Positions 1 to 11,579 are shown, counted from the stretch's first letter. The stretch: DNA of 64,000 nt from Petrolisthes cinctipes (GCA_033782935.1 JAWQEG010000495.1:1-64000); one strand, 5' to 3'. The notes: a model not told the origin generated them from the sequence alone. Translations and numbers: made by a program.

Positions 1-240
1 GGAGACATACATATAGGTCTTCATTCTATTATTCTCATACCACCCCTACAGGCACAGCGAAAGGAAGAGATGATGATGGACGAATGAATTGCCTCAAAGA
101 TGACCAGACAGATCTCACGAATGTCCAGCCTAACCCCATCCACGATCCATAATGTTAACCGAGACGCCATTTTCTGGGGCTGTGTGCACTCTGTTGGCCC
201 AGTGTGAGTGTAAAACAAAATAAATAATAATAATAACTTT
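1..240. other. unassigned unique sequence
   Basis: Non-repetitive sequence with a splice-acceptor-like CCCCTACAG near 52 and a donor-like GTGAGTG near 208. The frames between them are closed by stops and no protein family was recognised. It could lie in the intron upstream of the IR-1 M3 exon. Confidence 0.3.
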
Positions 241-845
241 AATAACTATAATTATAATAGTCTTCCTTGGTGGAGTGGTAATTTGCAATCACTCGAAGGA
301 ATAACCTACTTTTTTTTTTTTTTTGTTTTTTTTTTTTTTTTAGACAGAATATATTTTTTTTTTTTTTTTTTTAGACAGAAGGTATTAATGTCTGTCTAAA
401 AAAATAAAAATAAGTGGGGTTTTTCTCAGCTAACTAATAGCCTAAACTACTATTACTACTATTATTATTATTATTATTGTTATTATTATTATTATGTATT
501 ATTATTATAACGACCACTATTTCTACTATTGTTACTTTTTAATTTCCACAGTGCAAAAGAATAAAAAGCCATTCTATTATTATTTTTAACTGCTACAATA
601 ATTTACAAACTACTACTACTACTACTACTCTACTACTTACTACTACTTACTATCTACTACTATACTATTACTACTACTATTACTAGACTACTACTATACT
701 ACTATACTACTATACTACTCTACTACTTACTACTACATCGTATCCTTGCAGTCTCCTAACTAATGAGTGTAGTAAGAAAAACTAACAGGAATATTTGCTT
801 CTTATTACATACAACTAACTACTCTCTTCAATTACGACTAATTAA
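241..845. repeat. AT-rich simple repeats (poly-T, ATT and ACT tracts)
   Basis: Poly-T runs at 310-375, ATT trinucleotides at 450-500 and ACT/CTA runs at 608-735. No gene signal is visible. Confidence 0.8.
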
Positions 846-854
846 TTAAGTGGA

Positions 855-1262
855 GCGAGAGGTAGGGGGACAGGAGCTTGGGGGGTGCGGGAATAGGTGG
901 ATCGACAGGCTTGGGAGTGGGTTAGAAAGACCTGTCCCCTAATCTCCTGCACCTCCTAACAACCCCCCTCCCCCCCTATCCACAAGGCCTGTCCCCACTA
1001 CTCCCGCTCACACTCCCCCCACAAAGCCTATGTCCCCACTACTCCCCGCACCCCCCTACACACCCCCCCCCACCCACACAAGCCTTTCACCCCCTACTCC
1101 ACCCCCCTAAACCTGTCCCCTATTCCCGCAACCCCACCATAACCCCACCCCCACACACAAGCCTGTACCCCCTACTCCCCACCCCTCCCCCCACAAGCTT
1201 GCCCCCTACTTCCCGCACCCACCCAACCCCCCACCCCCCACAAGCCTGCCCACCCCCCTATT
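855..1262. mobile_element. rearranged family D GC-rich MITE sequence
   Basis: Repeated GGGGACAGGCTTGGGG / CCTGTCCCCCTACTCCCGC blocks match family D, which is intact at 37643-37815. Internal blocks are multiplied and the TTAA ends are not clear. Confidence 0.55.
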
Positions 1263-1289
1263 CCTGCACTCACTTAAAGTATCTTCATT

Positions 1290-1852
1290 ACAACTACTAA
1301 CTTCTACATTTATCTTCATTACAGCTGTCCCCCTGCAATTTTCCTCAGTGGTGTGGTGACTTCTATTACAATTACTACTTCTACAATTACGACTATTAAT
1401 TAAGTATCTTATTTTACAGCTGTCCCCCTGCAATTTCCTCGTGTGTGTGGTCAAGAGCTTAGCAGGACTATGGATTCTATTACAACTACTACTTCTACAT
1501 TTATCTTCATTACAGCTGTCCCCCTGCAATCTCCTCGTGATGTGGTGGCTTCAATTATAACAACTACTTCTACATTATCTTCATTACAGCTGTCCCCCTG
1601 CAATCTCCTCGTTGGTGTGGTGGCTTCAATTACAACTACTACTTCTACAATTACGACTATTAATTAAGTATCTTTTTTACAGCTGTCCCCCTGCAATCAT
1701 CCTCGTGGTGTGGTCACAGAGCTTAGCAGGACTATGGATTCTATTACAACTACTACTTCTACATTATATTTTTTACAGCTGTACCCTTGCAATCTCCTCG
1801 TGGTGTTGTGGCTTCTATTACAACTACTACTTCTACATTATCTTCATTACAG
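1290..1852 (+). repeat. minisatellite of duplicated IR-1 exon 5' edges
   Basis: About six degenerate units of roughly 85-110 bp precede the true exon. Each holds a TTACAG acceptor followed by CTGTCCCCCTGCAAT and, in several, the next 20-40 bases of exon (GTGGTCAAGAGCTTAGCAGG). An ATTACAACTACTACTTCTAC spacer separates units. The array is therefore a tandem expansion of intron end plus exon start. Confidence 0.75.
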
Positions 1853-2068
1853 CTGTCCCCTTGCAATCTCCTCGTGGTGTGGTCAAGAGTTTAGCAGGAC
1901 TATGGCTTCTTCTATCCTTGATCATCGCTACAGTTTACCGTTCTAATCTCAAGGCAATGTTAATCCCTTCCTAAATCATCTCTTCCCTTCAATAACCTTG
2001 AGGAACTCGTCAATGCTAATCTTCCAGTCTGGGCTTCTATCGATTCCATTATGCATCGTACGGTTTAT
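1853..2068 (+). CDS. IR-1 exon: M3 and start of S2, with frameshift
   Basis: Follows acceptor TTCATTACAG and completes a codon split after its first base. It encodes VPLQSPRGVVKSLAGLW and the rest of M3, then NLEELVNANLPVWASID before donor TAT|GTAAGT. A one-base excess in the CCC at 1965-1967 breaks the frame between KAMLI and PKSSLPF; without it the exon reads through in the usual IR pattern. Confidence 0.8.
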
Positions 2069-2798
2069 GTAAGTATGTAATTGGTATTGTACCTGTGTGT
2101 GTGTGTGTTGTGTGTGTGTAAAAGATATGGTGTATGTAATTTTTGTTTTTGTTTTTTGTATGTGTGTGTATGTAAATGCTTTTGTCGTGTGTGTGTGTGT
2201 GTGTGTGTGTGTAAGGTACAGTACGGTATGTGTATGTGCATATTTATTTATTTATTTATTCATTTTTTTAGAATTTCTTGTGCATCGTAAGGAAACCAAA
2301 GTCATCTAAATTGCAAAGTGTAGGAGTCTTCGTGTTTCCTCTGCATCACTTGACACCATGGACTTTCTCCTGGCAATACAACTATCACTGTACCGTAGAC
2401 TCATACAAATTTTCCTCTCAATCTCAATCATACAGCCACAATGTATATACAGCCACAATCAAATATCCACCGACACTTTCCTTCCCATCGTGCAAATAAA
2501 TCAGTATCATATCAAACTATAATCTTACAACAACACCTTACGTCAACTCAACCCCCTCAATTATTATTATGAAGTGCTGCAAAATCATACACGTGTTGTT
2601 CTTTATTACCAAGATTATTATTATTATTATTATTATTATTATGAGGTGTGCTGCAAAATCATACACGTGTTGTTCTTTATTACCAAGATATTTATTATTA
2701 TTATTATTATTATTATGAGGTGCTGCAAAATCATACACGTGTTCTTTATTATTATTATTATTATTATTATGAGGTGCTGCAAAATCATACACGTGTTC

Positions 2799-2833
<35 letters not shown>

Positions 2834-2876
2834 GAGGTGCTGCAAAATCATACACGTGTTGTTCATTATTACCAAG

Positions 2877-2908
<32 letters not shown>

Positions 2909-5076
2909 GAGGTGCTGCAAAATCATAACACGTGTTGTTCTTTATTACCAATATATTTACTACGATGGAAGGAAAGTGTCGGTGGATATTTGATTGTGGC
3001 TGTACCAAACATATACTCTCCCTTTAATTAACAGCCGTGTATCACTTTCACAGTCTGCAGATCCTGATAGTCTCCTGGGTCGGTTTAACAAGACCATCTA
3101 CAACGCTGGTCAGCCACAGAACACCAGCTGGGGACGAGAGGGGATAATACTTGGGTCTCACGTGGCTGTGGTTACTCGCTTCGCCTTAATGCAAATCATG
3201 GATGCTCACTTCTCTAAGGTAGGTACAGTTGTATACATGAATGGGTGGTACAGCCCAGGTGAAAGATACTTGTTCCATTTGAGTAACCAGTGTCTATTAT
3301 GAGGTAGTTGCTTTTTATTACCATCCTCAATAGTGACTTCTGCCCCTCCTAATGACCAACCTAACCTAACCAAACTCACCTAACCTAACCTAACCTAACT
3401 TAACCAGTGTCTATTATCAGGTAGTTGCTTTTTATTACCATCCTCAATACTGACTTCTGTCCCTGATGTCTCCTATTTGGCACTAAGGAACTTGATATTG
3501 GGAGAAATTGACCATCTTTCACTTGGGCTGTACCACCCATTCATGTGTCCAACTGTACATATACTCCCTGTTTCTCCCACGTCACAACACACCGGTTACT
3601 TATTCAGGCCCAACCACCACCACCACCACAGAGATATAGGGGGTCGATTCCACAGTGGTTGATATTGGTTTGTAAGTACGCAAACGAAAGAATGTTAGCC
3701 GTTTAAATGACTTATGCTTGAATTAATTAATGAATTTGGTGGATAAACTATGCAGTGATCATTATTATCTTACTGTTTTGATAGATTTTGTGAATGTGGA
3801 TACTCAGCTTTTGTAAAATAATGAAGCCTGAATAATGTCGTTGGTTGGAAAGCTAACAAACAAATACCACTGTGGAATCAACTCTAAAATAATGAAGCCT
3901 TACAAGTGTGGTTGGTTGGGAATCTAACAAACCAATACCACTGTGGAATCAACTCTAAAATAATGAAGCCTGAATAATGTCGTTGGTTGGGAAGCTAACA
4001 AACCAATACCACTGTGGAATCAACTCTAAAATATTGAATCCTTACAAGTGTGGTTGGTTGGGAAGCTAACAAACAAATACCACTGTGGAATTGACCCTAA
4101 AATAATGAAGCCTGAATAATGTCGTTGGTTGGGAAGCTAACAAACAAATACCACTGTGGAATCGACCCAATATTGTCCAAGTCACTGCTGGTTGAATACT
4201 GATTCCTCCAACTTGGGGAAAACACCTCGTAACCTTCGGAACGACACCCCAAGATTTCAGTCCGGACCTTCCAGAAACAGTTCACAGTTCACAGTTCATA
4301 TTTTCCAGTCGGGAGAGAGATTAGGCGGACAGACTTGGGGGGGGTGGTGGTTAGAGGGGTGCGGGAGTAGGGGGGACAGGCTTGGGGGGGGGGGTTAGGG
4401 GGGTGCGGGAGTAGGGGGGACAGGCTTGGGGGGGGAGGGGTTAGGGGGGTGCGGGAATAGGGAACAGGCTTTCTAACCATTCCAAGTAGTAATGTTTGAA
4501 GGATTCTACTTAATTTTTTTCAACTTTCTGACCACATTACAAAAAATATCTTAAAAGAAGTTAGTTAAGGGGGTGCGGGAGTAGGGGACAGGCTTGGGGG
4601 GGGGAACTGTGGGGATGCAGGAATAGGGGGACAGGCTTGGGGTGGGTAGAAAGCCTGTCCTATAATCCTGCACCCCCCTAACCTCCCCCAATCCTGTCCC
4701 CCTACTTCCGCGCCCCTAAAAAAAAACCCGACCCCCCTCCAAACCTGTCCCCCTATTCCCGCACCCCCTTAATCTGTTTTTGTGACGAAAAATATATATC
4801 CACATTACAGAGAGAAAGATATATTTCAATCTAACTTGTTGTTGGTAAGGAGAGGTTCTTACTGCTTGTTTGGATTGTTTAAAGGAGGGGGAGGGGGGCG
4901 TAACGACAGCCACAATCAAATATCCACCAACACTTTCCTTCCATCGTAGTAAATATCTTGGTAATAAAGAACAATACGTGTATGATTTTGCAGCACCTCG
5001 TAATAATAATAATAATAATAATAATAATGAATATCTTGGTAATAAAAAAAACACGTGTATGATTTTGCAGTACCTC

Positions 5077-5119
<43 letters not shown>

Positions 5120-5801
5120 ATATCTTGGTAATAAAGAACAACACGTGTATGATTTTGCAGCACCTCATAATAATAATTGAGGGGGTTGAGTTGATGTAAG
5201 GTGGATGTAAGGTTGGTGGATATTTGATTGTGGCTGTACACTCGTGATACGTAATCCCTGACCAGAGACGAACGGCAGGCACCACACACACACACACACA
5301 CACACACATATCCTGCATTCGAACCCATCAGCCTCTATAGGTGTACTGGGTGGGGAAATGAACAATACCAGGCGATTCGAAGCTTTCTGCTCCTCACACT
5401 CTGGTCAGAAATTATGTATTACGAGTTTACCAGTGGGCCTTCGATATAAGATGAATACATTTAGCAATACAATTTAATACGGGCCCAGTATGTCACTTAA
5501 CCTGTATGGTAATTTAAAAAAAAGAAGCCTGGGAAATCATTGGATGGTTTTTAATGAGGGGGAACTGAATAAAAAGGGGGAAATCTTATGTTGGTAAATC
5601 TGGAGCAACTGAATCCTCCAAACTATTTTTCCAAGCAACAACAGAACAAACACCATTATTTTTGCTCTTCTGGTCCTGTTGTTTCGTGGCATATTTTGGA
5701 GGAATCAAGGCACTCCAATGTACCAAAAACGAATTACCACCTTAATTAAAATGAAACAGTGGATAAAATATATAAAATAATCTCATATCGAGGGTCTAGA
5801 G

Positions 5802-5840
<39 letters not shown>

Positions 5841-8193
5841 GTGATACTAATAATTGCAGACGGGCCGCTGTACTTTCTACATTATGGGCGAGAGTTACCT
5901 GAAGACAAGTGCCCTGTGTTTCCTCTACAAGAAGGGTTCGCCTCTAAAAACAACATTCAATGACCGGTAAGCTTGGTGAGTTGTGATTCGTGAATGTGGC
6001 TAATCATACTCTATTCTTAAGGTGGTAATTATACACTTTTGTGATTATTATATCCCTGCAGCACAGAAACACACTCTAACCCAGTACGTGCACGAGCTAG
6101 GCTAGGTTAGGTTAGGTTAGGTTTGGTCAGGTTGGATGAAATTAGAGTTAGGTTAGGTTAGGTTAGGTTAGGTTAGATTGGGTTAGGTTAGGTTAGGTTA
6201 GGTCTGGTTAGGTTAGGTAAGGTTAGGTTGGATTAGGTTAGGTTTGGGTTGGGTTGGGTTGGGTTGGGTTGGGTTAGGTTAGGTTAGGTAAGGTTAGGTT
6301 AGATTAGGTTAGGTTTGGTCAGGTTGGAAAAATTTTGAGTTAAATTGGCTGGAAAAGAGAATGAGATTATTTCCTAATTTATCCCATGGTTGGTTGTATC
6401 GTTATAACCCAAGTGCTATTCTCATTCCAACTACTACTATTTTCACCCAGCAGTAAGTGGTGTGTGTATGTACCCGGTTAGACAGTGTTTTTATGCGTCA
6501 CTTCCCCTGTTCCTCCTCTTCTTGTGCCTTCGTTTTTGCTGTCTATCTTTTCTCTTTACCTCCTTCTCTTTTGTGGTGTCATAGTCTCTCTCTCCTAGTC
6601 TCATTCATTGTGTGGTCATAGTCTCTTCTCTCTCCTCGTCTCTTTCATCTTGTGGTCATAGTCTCTCTCTCCTCGTCTCATTCATTGTGTGATCATAGTC
6701 TCTCTCCTCGTCTCATTCATTTTGTGTGTGGTCATAGTCTCTTCTCTCTCCTCGTCTCATTCCATTCGTTATTATTGACTCCTTCAGACTCAAAAGATTA
6801 CGTGAAGCTGGGATCGTGGAACACTTTTACCAACAGGCAGTGGAGAACGCAACCGAGTGTCTGAAGCCAATCAGAGGGAAATCTCTTCGACCTCTTAGTC
6901 TGGGAGATTTCTATGGTGTCTTCTTAATCTATCTTGGAGGTGAGGGTACAGTACTGTAGATGATAAACTTCCAATAAAAAATATAGATTAAGGTGGTAAT
7001 TCGTTTTTGGTACATTGGAGGAGTGCCTTGTTGATTCCTCCAAAGTATGCTAGGAAACAACAGGTCCAGAAGAGCAAAATTAATGGTGTTCTGTTGCTGC
7101 TTGGAATAGTTTGAAGGATTTAGTTGCTCCAGATTTACCAACACAAAATTTCCCCCTTAAGTATCATCGATTAATTTGTTAAAATCAGCAACTCACTACT
7201 TACAACAAAAACATCATTATTTATGTGAACGTAAGAACATTAGACAGCAAATTGTTTGAGATACCCATATATGGATGATTATATAATTATTATTGACCAC
7301 GAATGTACAGTGTTACGGTGATGTTGAGAAGAATACCCTCTATATTAAAATTCCATGGCCTCGGCCCTCACATTATACCGTAACAGGAGAAATAACTTTA
7401 CTATGGACTGTAATGGTCTTAATCCAGTAACAATAGCACTATTTAGATAAATTGCAAAGTAAACAAAGCACGACGCTTTTGAGAAGTTTAATTAAAAAGG
7501 AAATAGTATTTGTACAAAGACAAGAATAATTCTCAATATTGTTGATACAATGTTCAACTTAATGTAATTAATATATACAGATTCAAAAACCCAAGATAAA
7601 CCAACACACATCAATATCCCACCACACAGCTGAACATTACTGATTACCCTATTAAGTTTACAATATTAATTATAATTATTACCAACAAACACAAACTTAC
7701 AAACTAACAAAATCTTACCAATACCTAAATTACACATAAATAAAGCAGTAAGGCACAACACGGATAATTCTAATAACTCACGTCAATATGTTAACAATTA
7801 CAGTAGAAGAGCCGGCACCTCCCAGAACACTTAAACACAACCTTCTCCCTTGCTCACACGTCTGTTACTGCCTGATAATCTTGGAAGAAAGATCCATTAC
7901 GACTCGTCTGTACCAAGTTGGATTAGTCGAAATCCATATTCAACTCCTGAGCCCTCAGTTCGAGTCTCATCAACCTCTTTCCCAATAAATACATAATTAG
8001 CAGTTAGAGGGGACTACGTCACAACAGCCACAATCAAATAACCACCACCGACACTTTCCTTCCATCATGTGCAAGTAAATCAGTATCATATCAAAATATA
8101 ATCATACAACAACACCTTACGTCAACGCAACCCCCTCAATTATTATTATGAGGTGCTGCAAAATCATACACGTGTTGTTCTTTATTACCAAGA

Positions 8194-8233
<40 letters not shown>

Positions 8234-8277
8234 GAGGTGCTGCAAAATCATACACGTGTTGTTCTTTATTACCAAGA

Positions 8278-8320
<43 letters not shown>

Positions 8321-10243
8321 GAGGTGCTGCAAAATCATACACGTGTTGTTCTTTATTACCAAGATATTTACTACGATGGAAGGAAAGTGTCGGTGGATAT
8401 TTGATTGTGGCTGTACAGTCGGTGGCAAAAGTCATGTCACCTCACTCAACGATTCTGGAAGGATAATTTAAAGGATAATAATCAACTATATTCACCATAC
8501 AAAATAATGTACAGTTGGACACATAAATGGGTGGTACAGCCCAGGTGAAAGATACTTGTCCCATTTGAGTAACCAGTGTCTATTATCAGGTACTTGCTTT
8601 TTATTACCATCCTCAATATTGACTTCTGCCCCTCCTAATTACCAACCTAACCTAACCTAACCAGTGTCTATTATCAGGTAGTTGCTTTTTATTACCATCC
8701 TCAATACTGACTTCTGCCCCTGATGTCTCCTATTTGGCACCAATAAGGAACTTGATATTGGCAGAAATGGACCATCTTTCACTTGGGCTGTACCACCCAT
8801 TCATGTGTCCAACTGTACGATAAACAGGGGACGAACTAATATACCACTCTGGGTTTTCAGTTTACGAGCTGGTGAAGTTTATATTTCCATACAGTACGGT
8901 CGGCGGCAGAAGTCATGTCGCCTCTCTTGCTTCACCGAGACACACAGCGTTCATGGACTCGAGGAATACGCACGTTTTCTATAAATAATAATCTCGAGTC
9001 TATGAACATCTCGTGCCTTGGTGAAGCAAGTGAGGCGACAGGACTATTGTTGTCGCCGACTGTACTTCATGACTTGGCAGATGTGGCGACACAACTTATA
9101 ACACTGCCTGCACAGTAACGGCGTATGTACAGTCGCGGTCAAAAATAATCATTCATATATAGGTAACTCACGTAAGAGTTTGACAGCTTCCCTTTGTTCC
9201 TTAGATGATAAACTTTCCAATAAATAGGTTTACTACCATCTTTTAATTTAATACAAGCAGCTACACACTACTTAAAACAATAACACACACACACACACAC
9301 ACACACGTTAACTACCATCTTTCAGTTTAATACAAGCAGATACGCACTACTAAAAACAAATACATCATAGGTGAACGTTAAAACATTAGACAGCAAATTG
9401 TTTGAGATACCCATATGTGGATGATTATTATTGATTATTATTGATTATTATTGACCGCGACTGTATTATTATTGATCGCGACTGTATTATTATTGACACC
9501 GACTGTATTATTATTGACACCAACTGTATTATTATGGACCGCGACTGTATTATTATTGACACCGACTGTATTATTATTGACACCGACTGTATTATTATTG
9601 ACACCAACTGTATTATTATTGACACCAACTGTATTATTATTGACACCAACTGTATTATTATTGACACCGACTGTATTATTATTGACACCAACTGTATTAT
9701 TATTGACCGCGACTGTATTATTATTGACCGCGACTGTATTATTTTGGACCGTGACTACTGTATTATTATTGACACCAACTGTATTATTCTGGACCGCGAT
9801 TGTATTATTATTGACCGCGACTGTATTATTATGGACCGCGACTGTATTATTATTGACAGCAACTGTATTATTCTGGACCGCGATTGTATTATTATTGACA
9901 CCGACTGTATTATTGTTGACACCGACTGGATTATTGTTGACACCGACTGTATTATTATTGACACCGACTGTATTATTATTGACACCAACTGTATTATTAT
10001 TGACACCAACTGTATTATTATATTATTGACCGCGACTGTATTATCATTGACCGTGACTCTATTTTTATGGACCACGACTGTATTATTATTATTGACACCG
10101 ACTGTATTACTCCCTAACCCTCAGGTCTGGATATAGCCTTTTGCTGCTTTCTCTTTGAGCTTGGAATGGCGTCAATAGTGAAGGGTCGTCAAAGCACGTC
10201 ACCTCACCACGACCACCACCACCACCTGAACCCAAAATCATAA
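1853..10243 (+). CDS. ionotropic receptor IR-1, C-terminal half (five exons)
   Basis: Divergent ionotropic glutamate-receptor-like subunit, a family of ligand-gated cation channels used in arthropod chemosensation. Only M3, the S2 half of the ligand-binding domain and M4/C-terminus are in the window. Exons: 1853-2068, 3054-3218, 5860-5966, 6788-6939, 10125-10243. The M3 segment reads GLWLLLSLIIATVYRSNLKA, the IR counterpart of the conserved iGluR M3 block. The last exons give RPLSLGDFYGVFLIYLGG then GLDIAFCCFLFELG (M4), a His-rich tail and TAA. Phases agree throughout (0, 0, 2, 1). One extra C at 1965-1967 shifts the frame inside the first exon, so the gene is either a young pseudogene or carries an assembly error. 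Introns are packed with MITEs. The ligand is unknown. Confidence 0.88.
2080..2260. repeat. TG-rich microsatellite
   Basis: Runs of TGTGTG with interruptions, then ATTT repeats, directly after the IR-1 donor. Confidence 0.8.
2448..3004. mobile_element. family A MITE (mariner-like)
   Basis: Left end TACAGCCACAATCAAATATC and right end GATTGTGGCTGTA are inverted repeats. The ~42-bp TIR continues into CCACCGACACTTTCC. The interior is ATT tracts alternating with a unit holding TTGCAGCACCTCAT / CACGTG, here six copies. Confidence 0.85.
3054..3218 (+). CDS. IR-1 exon: S2 ligand-binding segment
   Basis: Acceptor TTTCACAG, donor TCTAAG|GTAGGT, phase 0 at both ends. Encodes 55 residues containing DPDSLLGRFNKTIYN and GSHVAVVTRFALMQIMDAHF, typical of IR S2. 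A family B MITE begins six bases beyond the donor. Confidence 0.88.
3224..3557. mobile_element. family B MITE
   Basis: TIRs TACAGTTG..ACATGAATGGG and CCCATTCATGTGTCCAACTGTA, TA target. The interior includes CCTAA repeats and a duplicated CAGTGTCTATTAT block. The left TA is at +6/+7 of the IR-1 donor. Confidence 0.82.
3641..4168. mobile_element. TIR element with five internal tandem units
   Basis: Ends GGGTCGATTCCACAGTGG and its complement CCACTGTGGAATCGACCC. Five ~77-bp units (AATAATGAAGCCTGAATAAT..) end in the same TIR-like CCACTGTGGAATCAAC, so the right terminus itself has been amplified. Confidence 0.75.
4317..4772. mobile_element. family D MITE plus a duplicated fragment
   Basis: TTAAGGGGGTGCGGG starts at 4565 and CCCGCACCCCCTTAA ends at 4772, with TTAA at both ends. 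The 4317-4460 block is a tandem fragment of the same family. Confidence 0.75.
4906..5238. mobile_element. family A MITE
   Basis: Both family A ends are present (left TA mutated) with three internal ATT/CACGTG units. It abuts family F at a shared TA. Confidence 0.8.
5237..5430. mobile_element. family F element, one end plus interior
   Basis: Starts TACACTCGTGATACGTAAT, then CTGACCAGAGACGAACGGCA, a CA microsatellite and ATAGGTGTACTGGGTGGG. The distal TIR is degraded. Confidence 0.65.
5572..5745. mobile_element. family C MITE
   Basis: Runs from AAGGGGGAAATCTTATGTTG to GAATTACCACCTTAA, the ~165-bp family C body with a right TTAA. Confidence 0.75.
5860..5966 (+). CDS. IR-1 exon: S2 segment
   Basis: Acceptor AATTGCAG after a long poly-T tract, donor GACCG|GTAAGC. 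Starts phase 0 and ends phase 2. Encodes TGRCTFYIMGESYLKTSALC then FLYKKGSPLKTTFNDR, the IR motif ahead of the M4 exon. Confidence 0.88.
6098..6330. repeat. interstitial TTAGG-type repeats
   Basis: Many GGTTA units with variants (GGTTGGGTT, GGTCAGG). This is the arthropod telomere motif, in an intron. Confidence 0.85.
6570..6770. repeat. CT-rich tandem repeat before an IR-1 acceptor
   Basis: About five units of CTCTCCTCGTCTCATTCATT plus TGTGGTCATAGTCT end 15-20 bases before the CCTTCAG acceptor. They could serve as, or have grown out of, its polypyrimidine tract. Confidence 0.6.
6788..6939 (+). CDS. IR-1 exon: end of S2 and approach to M4
   Basis: Acceptor CTCCTTCAG, donor GGAG|GTGAGG. Enters at phase 2 and leaves at phase 1. 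Encodes LKRLREAGIVEHFYQQ, ENATECLKPIRGKSLRPLSL and GDFYGVFLIYLG. Confidence 0.9.
6988..7160. mobile_element. family C MITE, reverse orientation
   Basis: TTAAGGTGGTAATTCG to TTTCCCCCTTAA, full length, TTAA at both ends. Confidence 0.8.
7165..7313. mobile_element. family E MITE fragment
   Basis: Ends in CCATATATGGATGATTATAT then TTGACCACGAATGTA, the family E terminus, with the same interior as 9200-9430. Confidence 0.6.
7314..8022. other. IR-1 intron sequence without recognised features
   Basis: AT-rich sequence; no exon, repeat family or RNA gene was recognised. Confidence 0.5.
8023..8415. mobile_element. family A MITE
   Basis: Both TIRs, with three ATT/CACGTG internal units. Confidence 0.85.
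8510..8817. mobile_element. family B MITE, complete
   Basis: TACAGTTGGACACATAAATG at the left and CATGTGTCCAACTGTA at the right, TA on both sides, 308 bp. Confidence 0.85.
8895..9064. mobile_element. family I MITE
   Basis: TACGGTCGGCGGCAGAAGTC at the left, TTGTCGCCGACTGTA at the right. The interior has an inverted CTTCACC..GGTGAAG pair. Confidence 0.65.
9127..10110. mobile_element. family E MITE with expanded right terminus
   Basis: Left end TACAGTCGCGGTCAAAAAT. The right terminus (GGATGATTATTATTGACCGC..) is followed by a tandem array of the last ~21 bases of the TIR from 9440 to 10110. Confidence 0.7.
9425..10110. repeat. 21-bp minisatellite derived from a MITE end
   Basis: About 30 units of ATTATTATTGACACCGACTGT with variants (GACCGCGACTGT, GACACCAACTGT). 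It stops 15 bases before the acceptor of the last IR-1 exon. Confidence 0.85.
10125..10243 (+). CDS. IR-1 last exon: M4 and C-terminus
   Basis: Acceptor CTAACCCTCAG, phase 1. Encodes GLDIAFCCFLFELGMASIV, then KGRQSTSP, a six-residue HHDHHH-type run and a TAA at 10241-10243. Confidence 0.88.
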
Positions 10244-10355
10244 CTACAAGACACTGGTGTGGGCAAGGACGGCTGGAAGGATAGAAAAAAAAATATATGA
10301 TTATGGAGAATTCTGGTAAATATTGAAGGAATTGCCGTTATTGCGTACGGTTTTT

Positions 10356-10670
10356 CTACCTTCATTACCCACTTATTTAGACCATTCTAAGATTTTGTTC
10401 TACCTTCATTACCCACTTATTTAGACCATTCTAAGACTTTTTTCTACCTTCATTACCCACTTATTTAGACCATTCTAAGACTATTTTCTACATTCATTAC
10501 CCACTTATTTAGACCATTCTAAGACTATTTTCTACCTTCATTACCCACTTATTTAGACCATTCTAAGACTATTTTCTACCTTCATTACCCACTTATTTAG
10601 ACCATTCTAAGACTATTTTCTACCTTCATTACCCACTAATTTAGACCATTCTAAGACTATTTTCTTCTAT
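10356..10670. repeat. 44-bp tandem repeat, seven units
   Basis: Unit CTACCTTCATTACCCACTTA then TTTAGACCATTCTAAGACTA. The reverse complement occurs once at 25620-25665 inside the Helitron-like element, so the array grew within a dispersed repeat. Confidence 0.8.
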
Positions 10671-11120
10671 GGCATTTCCTCCGCAAATGCCCCATTTTCA
10701 AGATAGGGCATATTCAAATAAATGGGGCATTTTGAAATTAGCCTGACCTTACCTAACCTAACCTAGACAGCATCAGACTACCGGGACCTAACCTGGGCAA
10801 ACTACCAGGAAATAACCGTGGTAAAGTACAGGAAATGACCGGGGCAAAATACTGGGACCTAGCCGGATCTGGCAACACTGCTACAAAACTGTAATTCTTT
10901 CAATAAATACCCAAAATACTGGGACCTAGCCGGATCTGGCAACACTGCTACAAAACGGTAATTCTTTCCATAAATACCCAAAATACTGGGACCTAACCGG
11001 ATCTGGCAACACTGCTACAAAACGGTAATTCTTTCAATAAATACCCAAAATACTGGGACCTAGCCGGATCTGGCAACACTGCTACAAAACGGTAATTCTT
11101 TCCATAAACACCAAAATGAT
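10671..11120. repeat. dispersed repeat with a 67-bp tandem array
   Basis: Four units of ~67 bp (AAATACTGGGACCTAGCCGG..CAAAACGGTAATTC) at 10850-11110. The adjoining AAATGCCCCATTTTCAAGAT block matches 25550-25600 in reverse. Confidence 0.7.
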
Positions 11121-11305
11121 CTTGTTGGTGATCTGGAGGGTTACTGACTGACTGACTGGAACACCCATCAATGCCAAGGAAAAAGATCTCCTTCTATAGG
11201 AACATTGAAGTCGTCTGTTTCTTGGTATAGATTGGAGAGATAAGTAGACCCCCTTTTCACCAACTAGAGAGTATGTATGTCCCTGTTCACCCAGCAGTAA
11301 GTAGG

Positions 11306-11501
11306 TACAGCCACTATCAAATATCCCCCGACACTTTCCTACCTATCTATCGTAGTAAATATCTTGGTTATAAAGAGCAACACATGTATGATTTTGCAGC
11401 ACCTCGTAATAATAATAATAATAATAATAATGATAATAATAATAATAATAATAAATATCTTGGTAACAAAGAACAACACGTGTATGATTTTGCAGCACCT
11501 C

Positions 11502-11535
<34 letters not shown>

Positions 11536-11579
11536 TCTTTGTAATAAAGAACAACACGTGTATGATTTTGCAGCACCTC

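Noticed and set aside
21..218. 65-codon - strand frame at the window start
   Set aside because: No family resemblance, no splice context, and short enough to arise by chance.
2538..3031. Long frames rich in Asn, Ile or Tyr (also at 8117-8471, 11273-11880, 15002-15584, 27522-27870, 40468-40855)
   Set aside because: They are translations of ATT/AAT repeats in family A MITEs and open on both strands in several frames, so they are not genes.
9441..10136. 231-codon frame of IIIDTDC repeats
   Set aside because: Product of the 21-bp minisatellite, open in three frames.
10356..11110. Regularly spaced repeats resembling a CRISPR array
   Set aside because: Units are head-to-tail without unique spacers, in a eukaryotic intergenic region; a tandem satellite explains them.
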